Below, piece by piece: positions 10,430 through 23,500 of a DNA stretch of 64,000 nucleotides. The DNA is from Pterobdella sp. o SKG-2022 (lineage: Eukaryota; Annelida; Clitellata; Hirudinida; Piscicolidae). The stretch covers positions 4,152,389 through 4,216,388 of the forward strand of contig OZ038326.1 in NCBI GenBank assembly GCA_964035795.1, in the 5' to 3' direction. Each line of letters begins with the position of its first letter. Within the stretch, counting starts at the first letter, position 1. Under the pieces are notes generated by a model. It made no database searches. It had not been told where the DNA came from and saw only the letters and a program-made list of their open reading frames with translations. The position numbers and the translations under genes are program-made.

Positions 10430-13209
10430 ATATAATATAAATTCGTGTGAGATGTAATTTAGAGAAAAATCGTATCGGTGATTAAATTAATTTGAATATG
10501 AAATTCAAAACTATATTTTTAATTTTTATTTTTGGAAAGCATAAAATTTTTTATTTAAATAATTAATGAAGGAACATTTCAACTTGAAATAAAAGAATTA
10601 AAACACCAAATATGTAAAATGCGGTGAATAAATTCAACTTGCTAGTGTTAACTATTTTCCCCTTAATCTTATACAAAAAAATCAATTTTGCATTAATTTT
10701 GAGAAATGGTTGAGTAGTTTGAATTCAAATTTTTTTTTATTAATAGAGCAAAAAACTATCTGGGTTTCAACTAAATTTCCTATTTAAAATAGATCAAAGA
10801 GAAAAACGAAGTTATTGTTCATAGCAAAATGAGATTATTTTTGAATAGGTGACAATAAAAAAAATTATGATAAAATGTGAACGATATGAAAAAATTTTTT
10901 TATTACTTTTAAAAAATTGTTGATATAATTATAAATGAGTTTAAACTTTTCTCAAAAATGGAGAAGCCATTTAATTTTGAAAAGGTTTACTCACATGAAA
11001 ACGATAATTTGTTATTATGATGAGATTTTAGCTCATTAAACAGTGTATGAGTGTGCATTTCTTTATTATAAATTCAAAGTATTTGAATCTTTTCATGCAG
11101 AAAAAATAGAATGACTGATAAAATAGAAAAAAACTCATTGGATAGATTTCATATAAGCCATAATTGATTAAACCACTGTGAATGCCCTTGTAACTAAAGT
11201 TGACAGTAGTTGGCTTAAATTATTTTTTTTAGTTACAATTTAGCTATAAAAACTATTCATTTTATTCATCCACAAACTGCTCAAGGTAAAATCTAACTTT
11301 TGAAGCTCAAGATCCACCTCTTGGCAGTTTGCCGTTGTGAACTAAATTTTAAAAAATAAAAATCATTCAGTAAATGAAAAAACTTTTTAATGGAGTATTT
11401 TTTCAATTATATGAATAACAACAAAGAAATGGTTTTCTAAAGGATTTAGACGTGAAGTTTCAGAAAGAAAGCGGACTAGCAAAAAGATCAATTAGATTAA
11501 CCCTTTGTTTCACTTTTTCAATTATTGGAAAATAATATTTTTTAAATTTTTTGGAATTAAATATTTTTTCCAAATCTCTCGCGGGTTGAAAAATATATTG
11601 CAAAAAAGCTTCTAAATATATACTTTGCATTTATACCTATAAATTATTTCGAACCTTGAGGGTATCAGTTATATTGATAATTATAAGATTTTCTTTTCAT
11701 TTAATTAAATAAAAATTTTCCAAATAAATTCTGTGCTATAAAAAGTTTAATAATAATAAAAATGGATAATTGAGTATAAATTATATTTTCATTCATTTAA
11801 TTTAAAAAAATTTTTTCTTTATATAAATGAGATTCTCTATTATTTCTTCCAAGTTAATTACATAATTTCCTATATCGAATTCATGCCTCGTATTGCATTT
11901 TAACGTTGGTTAATATTTTCTTAATAAGGCAGTCTGAATAAATTGATTTTATTTTTTTATTGAAAATTTGAACATTTTTTATCAAATAAATATTTAGCGA
12001 ATTGTAAACTCTCGAAGATTAAAATTGAAGTTTTTTTTGTAAAATATTGAAAAATGAGTGCTGATTCAATAAGAGTTTTTCGTTTGCCGAAGCACGGCTT
12101 TCCTCCAACTGAAAATTAAATTGAAATGAATGTATTTTTTGAGAGAAGTTTCAATCAAAGTTATAAATTCATTATAAAATAATTTTCATCAAAAAATTCA
12201 ATTTAATTGGTAAAGTAACAGTTGAATAATTAATAGATATATTGTTCCAAGTTGTAGCCTAAAAATTATAGAATAAAACATCGAAAGTTCAATACTTTTA
12301 AAAGCTTTATTTATTCACAAACCTTTTCAGTTTTAAGAATCAAGAACCAGGCATTTATTCAAAGATGCTTCTTGAGTTGTTCAAACTTAAGAAACTGATT
12401 TATTTTCACTATTATATGTTGGGTGTTATTTGGAAAAAAAACATCCAAAACTACAATGACTGTTTTCACCACGTTTTATTCAACTTAAGGCTTCAATTCT
12501 GTTCTCTCATTATATTCGGCCGGATAGAATGAAATTTTGAGTTTTGTGTTTTCTAATGGTTGCTTAATTCTCTTATTAAAACTCTGCATTGTTTTTTTTT
12601 GTTTTTATGAAGTTTTATTATATGGGAACACTCAACAGATATTCTTTCCACTGTATGGAAAAATAACAGTATAACCAAATTTAAAATTAAATGGAAAAAA
12701 AAATATAACATTTTTTCACTAAAATTCACGTTCGAGTTTGCCATTTAGTCTGCAAACTCTTTTCATCATGTCAGTTTTATTTTATGCTTTTTATTTATTC
12801 ATTTTTATTATTTTTTTATACGTGTTCAGCAAAAAAAATGTCAAACTTTGATCTTCATTTTGTTTTTTTTTAATTATCTGGATGTTTGATTAATAACTAA
12901 TGAGTTAACAAAAATGCCCCAGAATTGCTTCGAAAAATAATACCAATAAGTGATTTATTTTCAAAACTTCTTGAAATCTATCATTTTTATTAGGAGTTTT
13001 TCAATCCTTCAAGTTGTTCTTTAAGTCAATCAGTTCAAAAAGGTTTTCGTGCGTACCGTAGTCTGTGTGAAAAACATTGAATTTTTCAATTAATTTCTTC
13101 ATTTATCTTTATATAACGCGTTTTTGCAAAAAAATACATTTTGTATCAAAGGTGCTGAGAGATCGTAAAATATTTTTACAAGAGTTTCAATCTATGAAAA
13201 TGAGTTTCG
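10430..13209. other. Gene-poor AT-rich region
   Basis: No coding exon, RNA gene or clear repeat recognised; frequent A and T runs only. Confidence 0.4.
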
Positions 13210-13620
13210 AGCAATGATTTAATTGATTCAGTTGGAAGCAATTTTGGAAGAGTGGCTTATATGATGGTGCTGGATGCTGGAAAACTTAGTAAAATACTTA
13301 GTTTTCCCAACTGGTTGGTGAAGTAGTGAGTTTTTTGATTTTAAAAGAAATTGGCACATTCCTATTTGTGAGTTTGAAGAAATGGTCAGAGTTTTTGAAC
13401 AGAGACAGTTTAAAGTGCGGGAAACTTGGTTTTGACAAAACTTTTTGAGTATAAGCCAGTGAAGTTTGTGGAAATATTAAGCTAATAGTCTGTACATGTC
13501 GCAGTTTAGAACAATGCGTGCGATATGATTTTGAACTTTTTGTAAATTTCTGATGTGTGTAGATGGGAGAAGGTAGGAAAGAGTGCCGTAGTAGTCTAAC
13601 TCAATCTCTTAATTTGCGTA
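13210..13620 (-). mobile_element. Degenerate CR1/L2-like LINE fragment
   Basis: The minus strand read from 13610 gives DYYGTLSYLLPSTHIRNLQK, VQNHIARIVLNC and, after decay, LHWLILKKF. This is the post-RT pattern of CR1/L2/Jockey-type LINEs (DYCNSLL...LQRVQNxAARLV...LHWLPV). Several stops and frameshifts make it a dead fossil. It is a different, older family from the CR1-like copies at 27652 and 36597. Confidence 0.65.
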
Positions 13621-16600
13621 AAAATAAGTAAAAGCTTGTTTTATTTTCCCAACAGAAAAAAATTTTCATTTTTACTTCCATTGAAGCAATTATGGAATTA
13701 ACATAAAAATGAACAAGCCCTTTTTTTTAAATTTTTAAAATATTTAATAAAAGTTACTATTCAATTATATAAGCTTTCAAAAACATTTTTTGGCTTAATC
13801 AAAAATTCTCCACATTTCTGCATAGACCATCAAATCTGTTGAGCATTTTTATGGGCCATGATGGTTATAAAATACTTTAGATAACTTTGCATAACATACG
13901 AAATTCAAAAATAATTTTTTTAAATTCAACTACATTATTTTAATATATAAGTTTTAATATGGAATTTTTCTCATCTTTTGTTTTTTGGCATAGTTTTTTT
14001 TCTTTAATCGAATCTTTGTCATGGAGCTCCATGCAAAAAATTTCACATATATAACAGCGCCAAACGAGTTTGCGCGTTTGCAATTCAACTTCTGAAGTCT
14101 TAAAATTGTAAGTTGTTATTTTTGTATAAAAACTAATTTATATAAAAATAATTGGTTATTTTTTTTCAAAATTAAAAAAATTATTATATAAATAATTTTC
14201 ATTTTAGGTGAGTGTTTTGAACTATTAAAATGAGATTCTACAAAATTTTGCGTTTTCATATTTAAACAAACAGTTTTTTATTTAAAAAATCGTTTTGTTT
14301 CACAAAATTTACTAAATATTCAATCTAAGCTCGATTTTTTCAAGTGCTATTAAATGATGTTATTTAAAATGTTGATTTTATAATTGAAAATAATATTTTT
14401 TTATTTTTTAATATAGAAAATAATATTAATAATAGTCATCATTAGTATGGACTCATATGAACGAAATAGTCTTCAAATGTTATTTTTGCAACTAAAATAA
14501 TATTCTGCTTAGTTTCAATGCAAAAATTCTCTTCACATTATAAAAAAGCGTTCCAGTCTGCTATTGAACAAGGAAAATTTATGAGACAAAGTAATTTCAC
14601 GGCTCAAAACTTTTTTATTTTTGCTCAAGTACAGCTCAGTTATTTTATGGCGTTTTTAAAATGCTGCTTTTGATGGATGTTTATGTTTTTGTGAAAAACG
14701 CATCATATAAATTATAATGAAAAAATATAAATAGACTTTATAGTTAACTCTTATTTGGCGAATATCCTTCCAATTCAAAGTTTATTACATGTTAGATAAC
14801 TTTTATTTGGTTCAAGTATTATCGAAAAATAATTCGATAAAATTTTACCGTTTGAAAAAAATAAAAAACCAACAAAAAAAAAATTAAGTTTATGAATTAT
14901 AAAAGTTGTTATTGGCTGTAAAGAAGCAATAGAAAAAATTGAGTTTATTAACCTAAAATAATTTTATATACTAGACTTGAAGCTATTCAACAAAATTCTA
15001 GTTTTTTCAATTCCAAAATGTACGGTTTCATTAAATTTGCGATTGAACACATAAACCTTTTAGAAACATGAACTGAAGCTTAATGGCAACACTGTAGCTT
15101 TGACAGTGACAGTTACAGTGGAAATATGAATGGAAAATTTTTAAATTTAATCACAAAAATTTTTAGCTTTTTGAAGATTTTCACAATTTTTATAAAACAA
15201 ATAAATTTTAAAAAATAATGACAAATATAAAATAAACAACAAAACAAGAAAAAAAAATAACAATAATAAATATATAATAAGTGACGGTAAACTTACCTGA
15301 ACATAAAATACAAAACATTAACTCGAGTTGACGTGTGCAATGACAACAAAGGAAGCGTTATAATCCGAGCTTAACTGTTTAAAAAAAAGATTTTTCGAAA
15401 AAATTTGAAAAAAATTATTTTTTATCTCAATGAAACTTCTTTTTTTGGGTAAATGTACTGATTTTGGTGTATTATTTAGAGTTTTTACAAATGTTTTTGA
15501 AACACCTAATTAAAACAAATACATTTCCTTTTTAACAATACTCTTGAAGCAGTGAATTTCATAATAAAAAAATAGAAAAACTTCTGAAAGTTACTTATTC
15601 ATTAGTTCTTCAACAAAAATTTTTAATTATGAAGGGCTGACAAAGCTCTAATCCAAATGTACTGTAACAAAAAATTTTTAAAAAATGACGAGTTAAAAAC
15701 TGAAATATTCGTTTGAAAAATCGCATTGCACCTTAGTTTTTTATTTTTTTTGTTTTTAAGATTTCAATTTCGAACATTTTATCTTTTATTTGCACAAAAC
15801 AAAGATGAAATAATTGAAATGAATCATATATCACTGTCTAGGTTTAGATTAGAAATTTAACATAGAAATACATTGAGTGATCGTTTTTCAAATACATTTT
15901 TAATGGTACCAGAGGTATCAAAATTTTGAAATCTTTTTCATAAAAATACAGTTAAATTGATAAAATAAGAATCTAATTTACTTTTTTCATTTCAGGCGTA
16001 TTTTTGTTCAAAAACTTTTATATTACAAAAGAAAAATTTATTTTGATTACAAGTATGGCCATAGTGAAATTAACCTCAACAAAAAAATTGTCATTAAAAA
16101 GATTTCAACAGTGACATAAAATTTATAACTGAAATCACAATGGTTATAAGTCTCTTGAATTCCAATTCTTTCTTTTCATTCAGGAACCATTATTTGATGG
16201 GACTCTTTTGTGAAATCGAGAAGAATTTGGCAAACCTAAAAACCTCTATTGACTTTTTTTAATCTTTTATTCTGAATGATTCACAAGTTTTTAAAGTCAT
16301 CCTAAATCTCTAACGCATGGAAATTGTTTGGAGCAGAAAATATTTTGGAAACCTCTCAGTGAACTGAAATGAAATCTTTTTTTGCTCCAGTTAAAAAGTA
16401 AACCAAAATTATAATTTTATTTTTTGAAAAGAACAAAAACTGAAAGAACTTGAAAAATAAAATGAAAATTCGAACTAAAAATTCATAGTTGACAGAGTTG
16501 AAAAGTTGATATTGGATGTTGAATTGCATGGAATCCGATGGAAAAAACTCAATTTCTCAAAGTTTCGATTTTATAGGAACGACTGAAAAATTTTCAACAA

Positions 16601-17039
16601 CTAATATATAATGTTCTCAAATTTAAATAAAACAAAACGATGAAACTTTAAATTTTTTCATTTTTTTTATTGTTTTCTGCTTAAAAAGTTTCGTATTTTT
16701 GTTATAATTTTGCTCTATTGAACAGCCTTGGGTTTCAATCAAATCAAACGCGAGTATGATTATAGTGGCATTAACTTCGGGAGTTTCTAGACCACTGAAG
16801 TATTATGAACTTTGAATGCAATGTAAGTTTTCTTAGATATGACAATTTAAAAAAACTATGCAAGTATAACCAAATAAACAAAAAAAATAACCAAGATTAT
16901 ATAAAAAAAAGATCTGTTGTTTGAAACAAAAACAATAATAACAATACTTATATAAATGACATTTAGAAAAGTGAGTTGATTTTATAAGTGTATAAAAATA
17001 ATTGAATCTGTGGTAATAAGCAAAAAAATACAATGTAAT
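13621..17039. other. Gene-poor AT-rich region
   Basis: No supportable gene. Long A/T runs throughout. Confidence 0.4.
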
Positions 17040-17119
17040 TTAATGGGATATTTATGAAGCGCTTTTCCTTATAGACCAAACTGCTCGCTACAAATTCATG
17101 TAGCCTAAAAACTTTGAAA

Positions 17120-17209
17120 CAAGTGCTAGTTGTCAGCCCAGTCGGGTTCAAGCCCGGTAACTTCAGATAATTAATTTAGATAATTCTCTGCCTCTGAGCT
17201 ATACAAGCC
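17120..17209 (-). mobile_element. tRNA-derived SINE-like copy
   Basis: On the minus strand a tRNA-like head starts at about 17209 (GGCTTGTATAGCTCAG) and contains a Pol III A-box-like TATAGCTCAG and a B-box-like GGCTTGAACCC, followed by GACTGGGCT. It aligns base by base with the heads at 28785 and 48676, including the ATTATCT...TTATCTGAAG anticodon-arm region. Stems are imperfect, so it is not a working tRNA. The body beyond 17130 differs from the other two. Confidence 0.6.
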
Positions 17210-18599
17210 TAATTATAAGCTGCTAACCACCAACTTAGTTGAACTACACTTCAAAACAGCTTTTAATACTCATAAGCTTTCTTAATTTCTTGTAGAAATA
17301 GTAATAAAAATAATTGTTATACATCAACAGGCAATATTGCAATAGATTTGGATCTTCCAACCGGAATTTATTTTCAACAACCCTTTTTAAAGAAATTATC
17401 TTCTCTACGAAATAAAAATTATTTTTTCATATACTTATATTAGTTTTAGATTGGAAAAAGTATCTAGTTTAAGATATTTGCTGCGGCAATCACTTTTTGC
17501 TTATATTACCCAACTTTTTTGTGGCTTCTACTTGAGAAAAAAAATTCAATTGTAATCTTCATTTTTTGAAGAGTATTTAAAAGTTTTGAAGTATCATTTA
17601 TTTTGTCTTCTTTCAATTATTTTGAAGCTGATTACTAATTTTTGCATCAAAATTTGATGCTTTCAAGGTTTCTTAGAACAACAACCTTCATTTTCAGTGT
17701 TATGTTTTTCGACATTTCTCTGAAAATTTCATATTATATTGGTCTTTCAGATGGTGTAAAAACTCTTTCCAAATCATTTTACATTTATTAATGTCTTGAT
17801 TTGGTCAATCTCAAATGGTAAAAATGTGTCTTGGGAGATACACATCAATTAAATGTTAATTTAAAAAAAATTTTTCAAAAGTTAATATTTAAAGATTTGT
17901 AATATTAACAAATATTTACAGTTAAAAAACTGAAAGTTTAAGTTTAATAATCCAAGGCTTAAAAGTTAAAAATGGAACTTGAAAAGACAAAATCACATTA
18001 AACTGAAAACTTCAAGAAACCATCCCATTTTTGTTAAATGTGGCTGTGGAAGTTAGCCAAAAATACAAAAAATTCCGAGCTTAAAAAAATTTTTGTCAAT
18101 ATATAAAAAAACTATTTCAAAAAATGACAAAATAACATTTTTAAAAGACTATTTTATTTTAAAATGTGAGAAAAACCTGATGAAGGCGGATAAAAGGATT
18201 ATTTGAGCAACAACGGCTGTTTATATTATTCGACAATGACATAATCAATTTGAACGGAAACACAAAATAAACTTCGCCAACATTGGATTTTCATTTAGAC
18301 AAGGCTTTTATAATTTTTTAAGAATTAAATAGTCATTATTTTGCGAAGATTTTCAAGAAAAAAACTCATTGTTTGATTTTTCCTCTCAGCCATTCACCCG
18401 GAAAGTTCGAGAAGTTTTATTTTTTCATATAAGAATTCGTTTTCCAAAAATACTTTAAAAAAGGTAAGAAAATTTTACGTAGAAAAATCTTTTGGACAAA
18501 ACTTTCAATGGAATAAAAAAATTCAAAACTTTTTCACAGATATCGTGAGAAGAAAATGTGGTTATGGGAAATTTTTTTTTTATTTATTTGGGTTTGCGA
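17210..18599. other. Gene-poor AT-rich region
   Basis: No exon or repeat family recognised. Confidence 0.4.
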
Positions 18600-20510
18600 A
18601 GAAACAAAAATAGAGATAAAATTGAGTGTTCAAATATTTTCAAAGATCTTATTCGCCGGTGTACGGCTTCCCTCCAGCTTCCATAGGTCCCTGTCTTGCG
18701 CCAGTTCAACTGCTTGATCTATGTTTAGTTTGTGGGCTTTAAGATCGTGTTTGGTCGTTGTGAGAAGGCTGGTGCTAGGTCTTCCACGCTTTGCGTTTTT
18801 TTTCTTGAGGCAATTGATGGTGGATTGTTTAGCTGGAACCAGATCATCCATGCGCAGAATATGGCCTAACATTTGCTAGCGTTGCCTTGTCACGATTTGA
18901 GAGGCTGGTTCAATCAGAGCATTCACGGTTTCTGTTTTCATGCGGTTTGGCCAGAAAACCCCACATACATACCGCACCATTTTTCGGTTGAAACTGTCCA
19001 CCGATCTAACTATCCCCTTGTCCATTGCCCACGTGCTACAACCAAAAAGCATGATGCTTCAAACGTAAGCTTTGTAGATTCTTAACTTTTTGTTTCTTGT
19101 TATGCTCGAGTTCCATATTTTTTTTTAGCTTGAGCATTGCCGTTGTTGTTAGCTGCTTTCGCCTTTTCCACTCTTGCTTTGTATCGAGTAGCATGCCCAG
19201 TTTTTTCTCATTTTTCCACTCGTTGTCTGATCCGATTTTGAGAGTCTCCGTTTTCGTGGGATTCATTTTTAGGTTCCACTTTTCCAATATTTTTTCCACT
19301 ATATTTAGGTTGACGCCATCTTTGCTAATGAAATCAACATCATCAGCATATGTAATGTCTTGGGCATGGACATTATTCCTGACTTCTCTCAACGCTGCTT
19401 CTAGGTATGTGGTGAAAAGTACTGGACTGAGACCATTTCCTTGAGGAATGCCAATATTGGTGTCAAAAGTGGGTCCTACTTCTTTGGTTCTCACTCTCAG
19501 ACTGGTGTTATTGAGTAGACAATGTGTCAACTTCATATCTTCCTCGGAGCAGATTGTATTCAATATCTCTATCATTTTTACTCTGTTGACTGAGTCAAAG
19601 GCTGAGGATAAGTCTATACCATGGATTGTGATTTTGTTATTGGTGCTTAATGTGCTTGCTATTTCTAGTTTGAGTGTCCATACAATGTCTTCTATGGATC
19701 TACCTTTCCTATAGGCAGCTTGGCTGGATGATAGGTAGTTTTCTATTGTTGGTCTTAGCCTATTTAGAGTGATGAGTGATATTATTTTTCTAATGGTGGA
19801 GAGTAGTATTATTGGTCTGTTTTCTACTTTTTTGGTTTTATTGTGTTTTGGTATAGGGAGTAAGATGCCAAGGCCAAGTTGTTGAGGTTGTTTGTTGTTG
19901 ATTGTGGTGTTTATTATATAAGTAAGTTTGTCAATGGTTGTGCTACTCAATATTTTCATCATTTCTGCTACAATATTGTCATAGTCTGGTGATCTATTGT
20001 TTTTGAGTGATTTTATGGCAGAGTTGATTTCACTTTTGGTTATTTTGACATTGATATGTGTTTGGTTTTCTTGTTTTTGTTGTGTTGCTGTTGTAGACTT
20101 GTTGAATTTTTCTTTATAGTATGATTTTTTGTTGAGTGATGATGTAGTCTATTGTGTTAAAAACCATTTTGTTATTCAGTTTTCCTTGCCATGTGGTTAC
20201 CTAAAGTGGCTTTTGTGTGTAGACTTGATTGAGCTTCTGCCTATTTTTGCATTGAAGTCTTATTGTAATATAAGTATTTGGTTTGATTTTGTTTTTATAT
20301 TTGCCTGGATTACTTCAAGAAATTCTTCATAGATTTCTTTTTTTTTATTTGAGAAGATTTGTGTTAGTCTATAACAGTTCACTATTTTAAAATGTTCACT
20401 TTTGAGATTGCCTTCTAGTATTGCAACTCTGTCCGAAATGTTGTGCGTGGTGAGTTTAGTCCATTTCTTACTTACTGCAAATCCTAGACCGTAGTGGTGG
20501 AACTCTCAAT
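18600..20510 (-). mobile_element. 5'-truncated LINE with endonuclease and reverse transcriptase, broken
   Basis: Reading the minus strand from about 20510: an APE-type endonuclease remnant (YGLGFAVSKKW, SDRVAILE, VNCYRLTQ, then DFNAKIG after an in-frame stop), then a long RT frame at 19962-19036 of 308 residues with the fingers motif AAYRKGRSIEDIVW, motif A SSAFDSVNR, motif B IPQGNGLSPVLF and catalytic ITYADDVDF. After a break, 18872-18630 carries the C-terminal LGHILRMDDLVPA...RGRP...DRDLWKL segment seen in many LINEs. Family: non-LTR retrotransposon copying RNA by target-primed reverse transcription. Stops in the endonuclease part and the break before the tail make it inactive. Its clade (RTE/Jockey group or other) is not settled by eye. 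Confidence 0.88.
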
Positions 20511-23500
20511 GTTAGCGGTTTAACTAGCAAGACAAAAAGAGAATGCTTATGGGGAATATGATGGTTATTTGCTGTTGCACTATAAATCCGAGAAATCTAG
20601 CATATTAAAGACAGACTAAAATTGGCGTAGAACAGCTTTGGTAGTTATTATTTATTCAAGAATGCTTTTCAATAAAACCAACATGGAAATAACAAGCCAT
20701 CGTATGCAGTTTAGAGATTTTTCTGGAAATGAATAGAAGACAATTTCGAGTTTGATAAATTTAAATATGAATCTTTTATTAGAAGATACTTATTTTTCAT
20801 GTCTCAGTCATTTTCTTCAAACATATATAAATAATTTGAAATTTTCAACAATTCAATGTTTCCGAGAGAGTATATTAAAATCTGTCTCGATTTAAAGTTT
20901 TACGATAGAAATTAAAAAGAAAATCAAATAAGGTATTAACCGAAATATTAAATACTTGTATTAAAAGGTCTAAAGAAATTGAATTGTCTCTAAGAGTTTA
21001 ATTCAATCTAGTCCATTGACCCAATGTTTTTAATTAGCAAATACATCATGTCTTTTATGAAATCCGGAATCATTGTTTTTAAATTTTATTAAAACCTCGC
21101 ATTCTTTGCTAAGAGGAAAAAGGTAATTAAGGAAAAATATAAAGAATAAAAATCTACATCTGAACGAAAACGCATCAATATAGAAATGAAATAAGGTCTT
21201 ATTTTGGTAAAAAACATCTGTTAAAGTGAGATTTTTTCTTCAAAGTTTTTTCCCCTATATATAATTTTATAATTTGAATTTAGCATACATCATATTTTTT
21301 CATTCATTTTCATCGATTTAAATTTAATCCTGATAGGGTATGTCAAAATCTAGACACATTAGAACCTTAAGGGAACTTATCTGACCAAACGTTGTTTTTT
21401 TAGATGATTCAACTCTGAAAATAGATCTTAATCAACTGATCAAAACACACGAAAAAGTTTCAATTTTTTGATTCTAGTTGATTGGAAAATAACCAAGTAT
21501 AAAGGAAAAACTGCCTGACGTTAACTTTTAATGTGTACCAATCACTTTTATCGGATAATTTATTTTACAAGGAATGTTTAGAAACAACTTTAGACATGAA
21601 ATTCAATTTTTTTTCATTATCTGCACTGTAGAGGATAATAAAAAATGTTCTATCACATTGTATTCAACTTCTACATTTAATTACTTATATATTTGTTTTT
21701 ATTGTAATTATTTTTGGTAAATGGTAATCAGTTATTTTAGTTTTGTACCACATTACCAAAAAAACAAAATTTATAATTTCAAAAAATCCCGAAGGAAGTT
21801 TGCATGAATATGAATAGAAGGTGAAAATTTCCTTTTATGTATTACTATAAATAAATATAAATAAAATGACGTTTGAGCATAAGCATATAAAAGGCCTCAC
21901 AAGAAATATTCATAACTGGGCATTATACGTATTTCCTAAAGCTTTCAAGCGAAATTGCTTGTTTTAATTAGGCAATGTGAACTTTGAAATTTTTCAAACA
22001 TCTCGTGTAATACTATAAACTTATTAGTTGTGTGTTTTCAATTTTATTTTGAACTTATTCATATTTTGAACTAACCATAATCTTGAAAACTTTCCAAAAT
22101 TGGTTTATTGTTCATATTTATAAAACATCAGATTTTCATACAAAAATTTTTGAATAAAGTGAATTATTTTAATTGTTGTATACTTTCAATAGCTTTTTTT
22201 CAAAAAACCCTAAATTTTCAAAAAATATACATATCGTCTAAGTTAAAAAACTATAATTACTTCCTAAACTTTTCAGGCAATATATATATACACACCTGGT
22301 ATACAACAGACACATTTTAGCAAAATTTTGAAAGAATGAAATATTTTCATCTTTTAAAAATGAAATTTTTCGACATGGATAATTTGGCCAAACAAATATT
22401 ATTATGTTTTATTGTTGGTTTTCAAATTTCTTTGTTTTTACCAGACAAAAAAATTGGACGTTGGGACATTTCAGCAAACAAAATTCAATGGGGTGATCTC
22501 TGATTTAATGATGCTATTTTTTCACCTGCCAAATTTTGAAAATTTTTTTTTGCTGGGTATTTAATTTAAACATGAACAACTTTTGACTTTTTGAAGTTTG
22601 TCTAAAAACCTCCCTTTAACTTCTTCAATGAAGTTCAACTTCAAATTTTTGTAAGTTCCTCAGGCTTTTAAATATTTAAAAATTTGTATTCGAAACCATT
22701 TGAACATCATTATATCAACGAATAATTTCGATGAATGTGGGTAATTGAAGGTCTCCGCTTTTTTAGACCTTACATCTTCAAACAATGATTTAATTTAGTT
22801 TTTACAATTCTTTGATAAATATTAAACTGATCATGTAAATAAATGTATATTTCTATAAATATTTGATAAAAAAATGTCCATAAACTCCTCTTGGCTGGAT
22901 CAAATTAGATTTTTGACATCGATAGAGATTTACAACACTATAAATATTATAAAAAACAACCAAGCTAATAGAGTTTGTATAGAAAAATACAAGATAACGA
23001 GGTTTCTATAAAAAAATCGTTAAAAAGATTGGGATGAAACACATACAAGAAAAATGACCCAAGAAAGCCTTTGAGAAATGGCGGGTTTAAACTTCACAGA
23101 CTCAACACTTTATTTAAGCAGTTTGCAAGACATTATCAACTACTTGAAGGCATGGGTCCATCTTATTATAGATTCAGTTCACCCATAAACTCTAGTTTTG
23201 TTCTAAATGCATTATTGCCTAATGGTAATGTATGTAATCTAAATAAGTAGTTACGTCGATTTCTGGTACAAAGATGTTTTCAATCGCTTTTGGAAAAGGT
23301 TTTATCATGTTTCCTAATAGTTTTTAACCCACATTTGATATTTTTAATATTAATGATGGTAATAAAGAAAGAGGCGTTCAGCGTCCTTGGCGTAAAAAAT
23401 GATAGTGATGAAGTTGATGATGATGATTTTTATAATGAGTTTTTACATGAAAAAGAAAAATTATAAAATAAATCTCTGTAAAAGTAATCAGCAAAACAAA

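Noticed and set aside
19097..19714. Plus-strand ORFs over the LINE RT
   Set aside because: Antisense shadows of the minus-strand RT frame, which carries all RT motifs in order.
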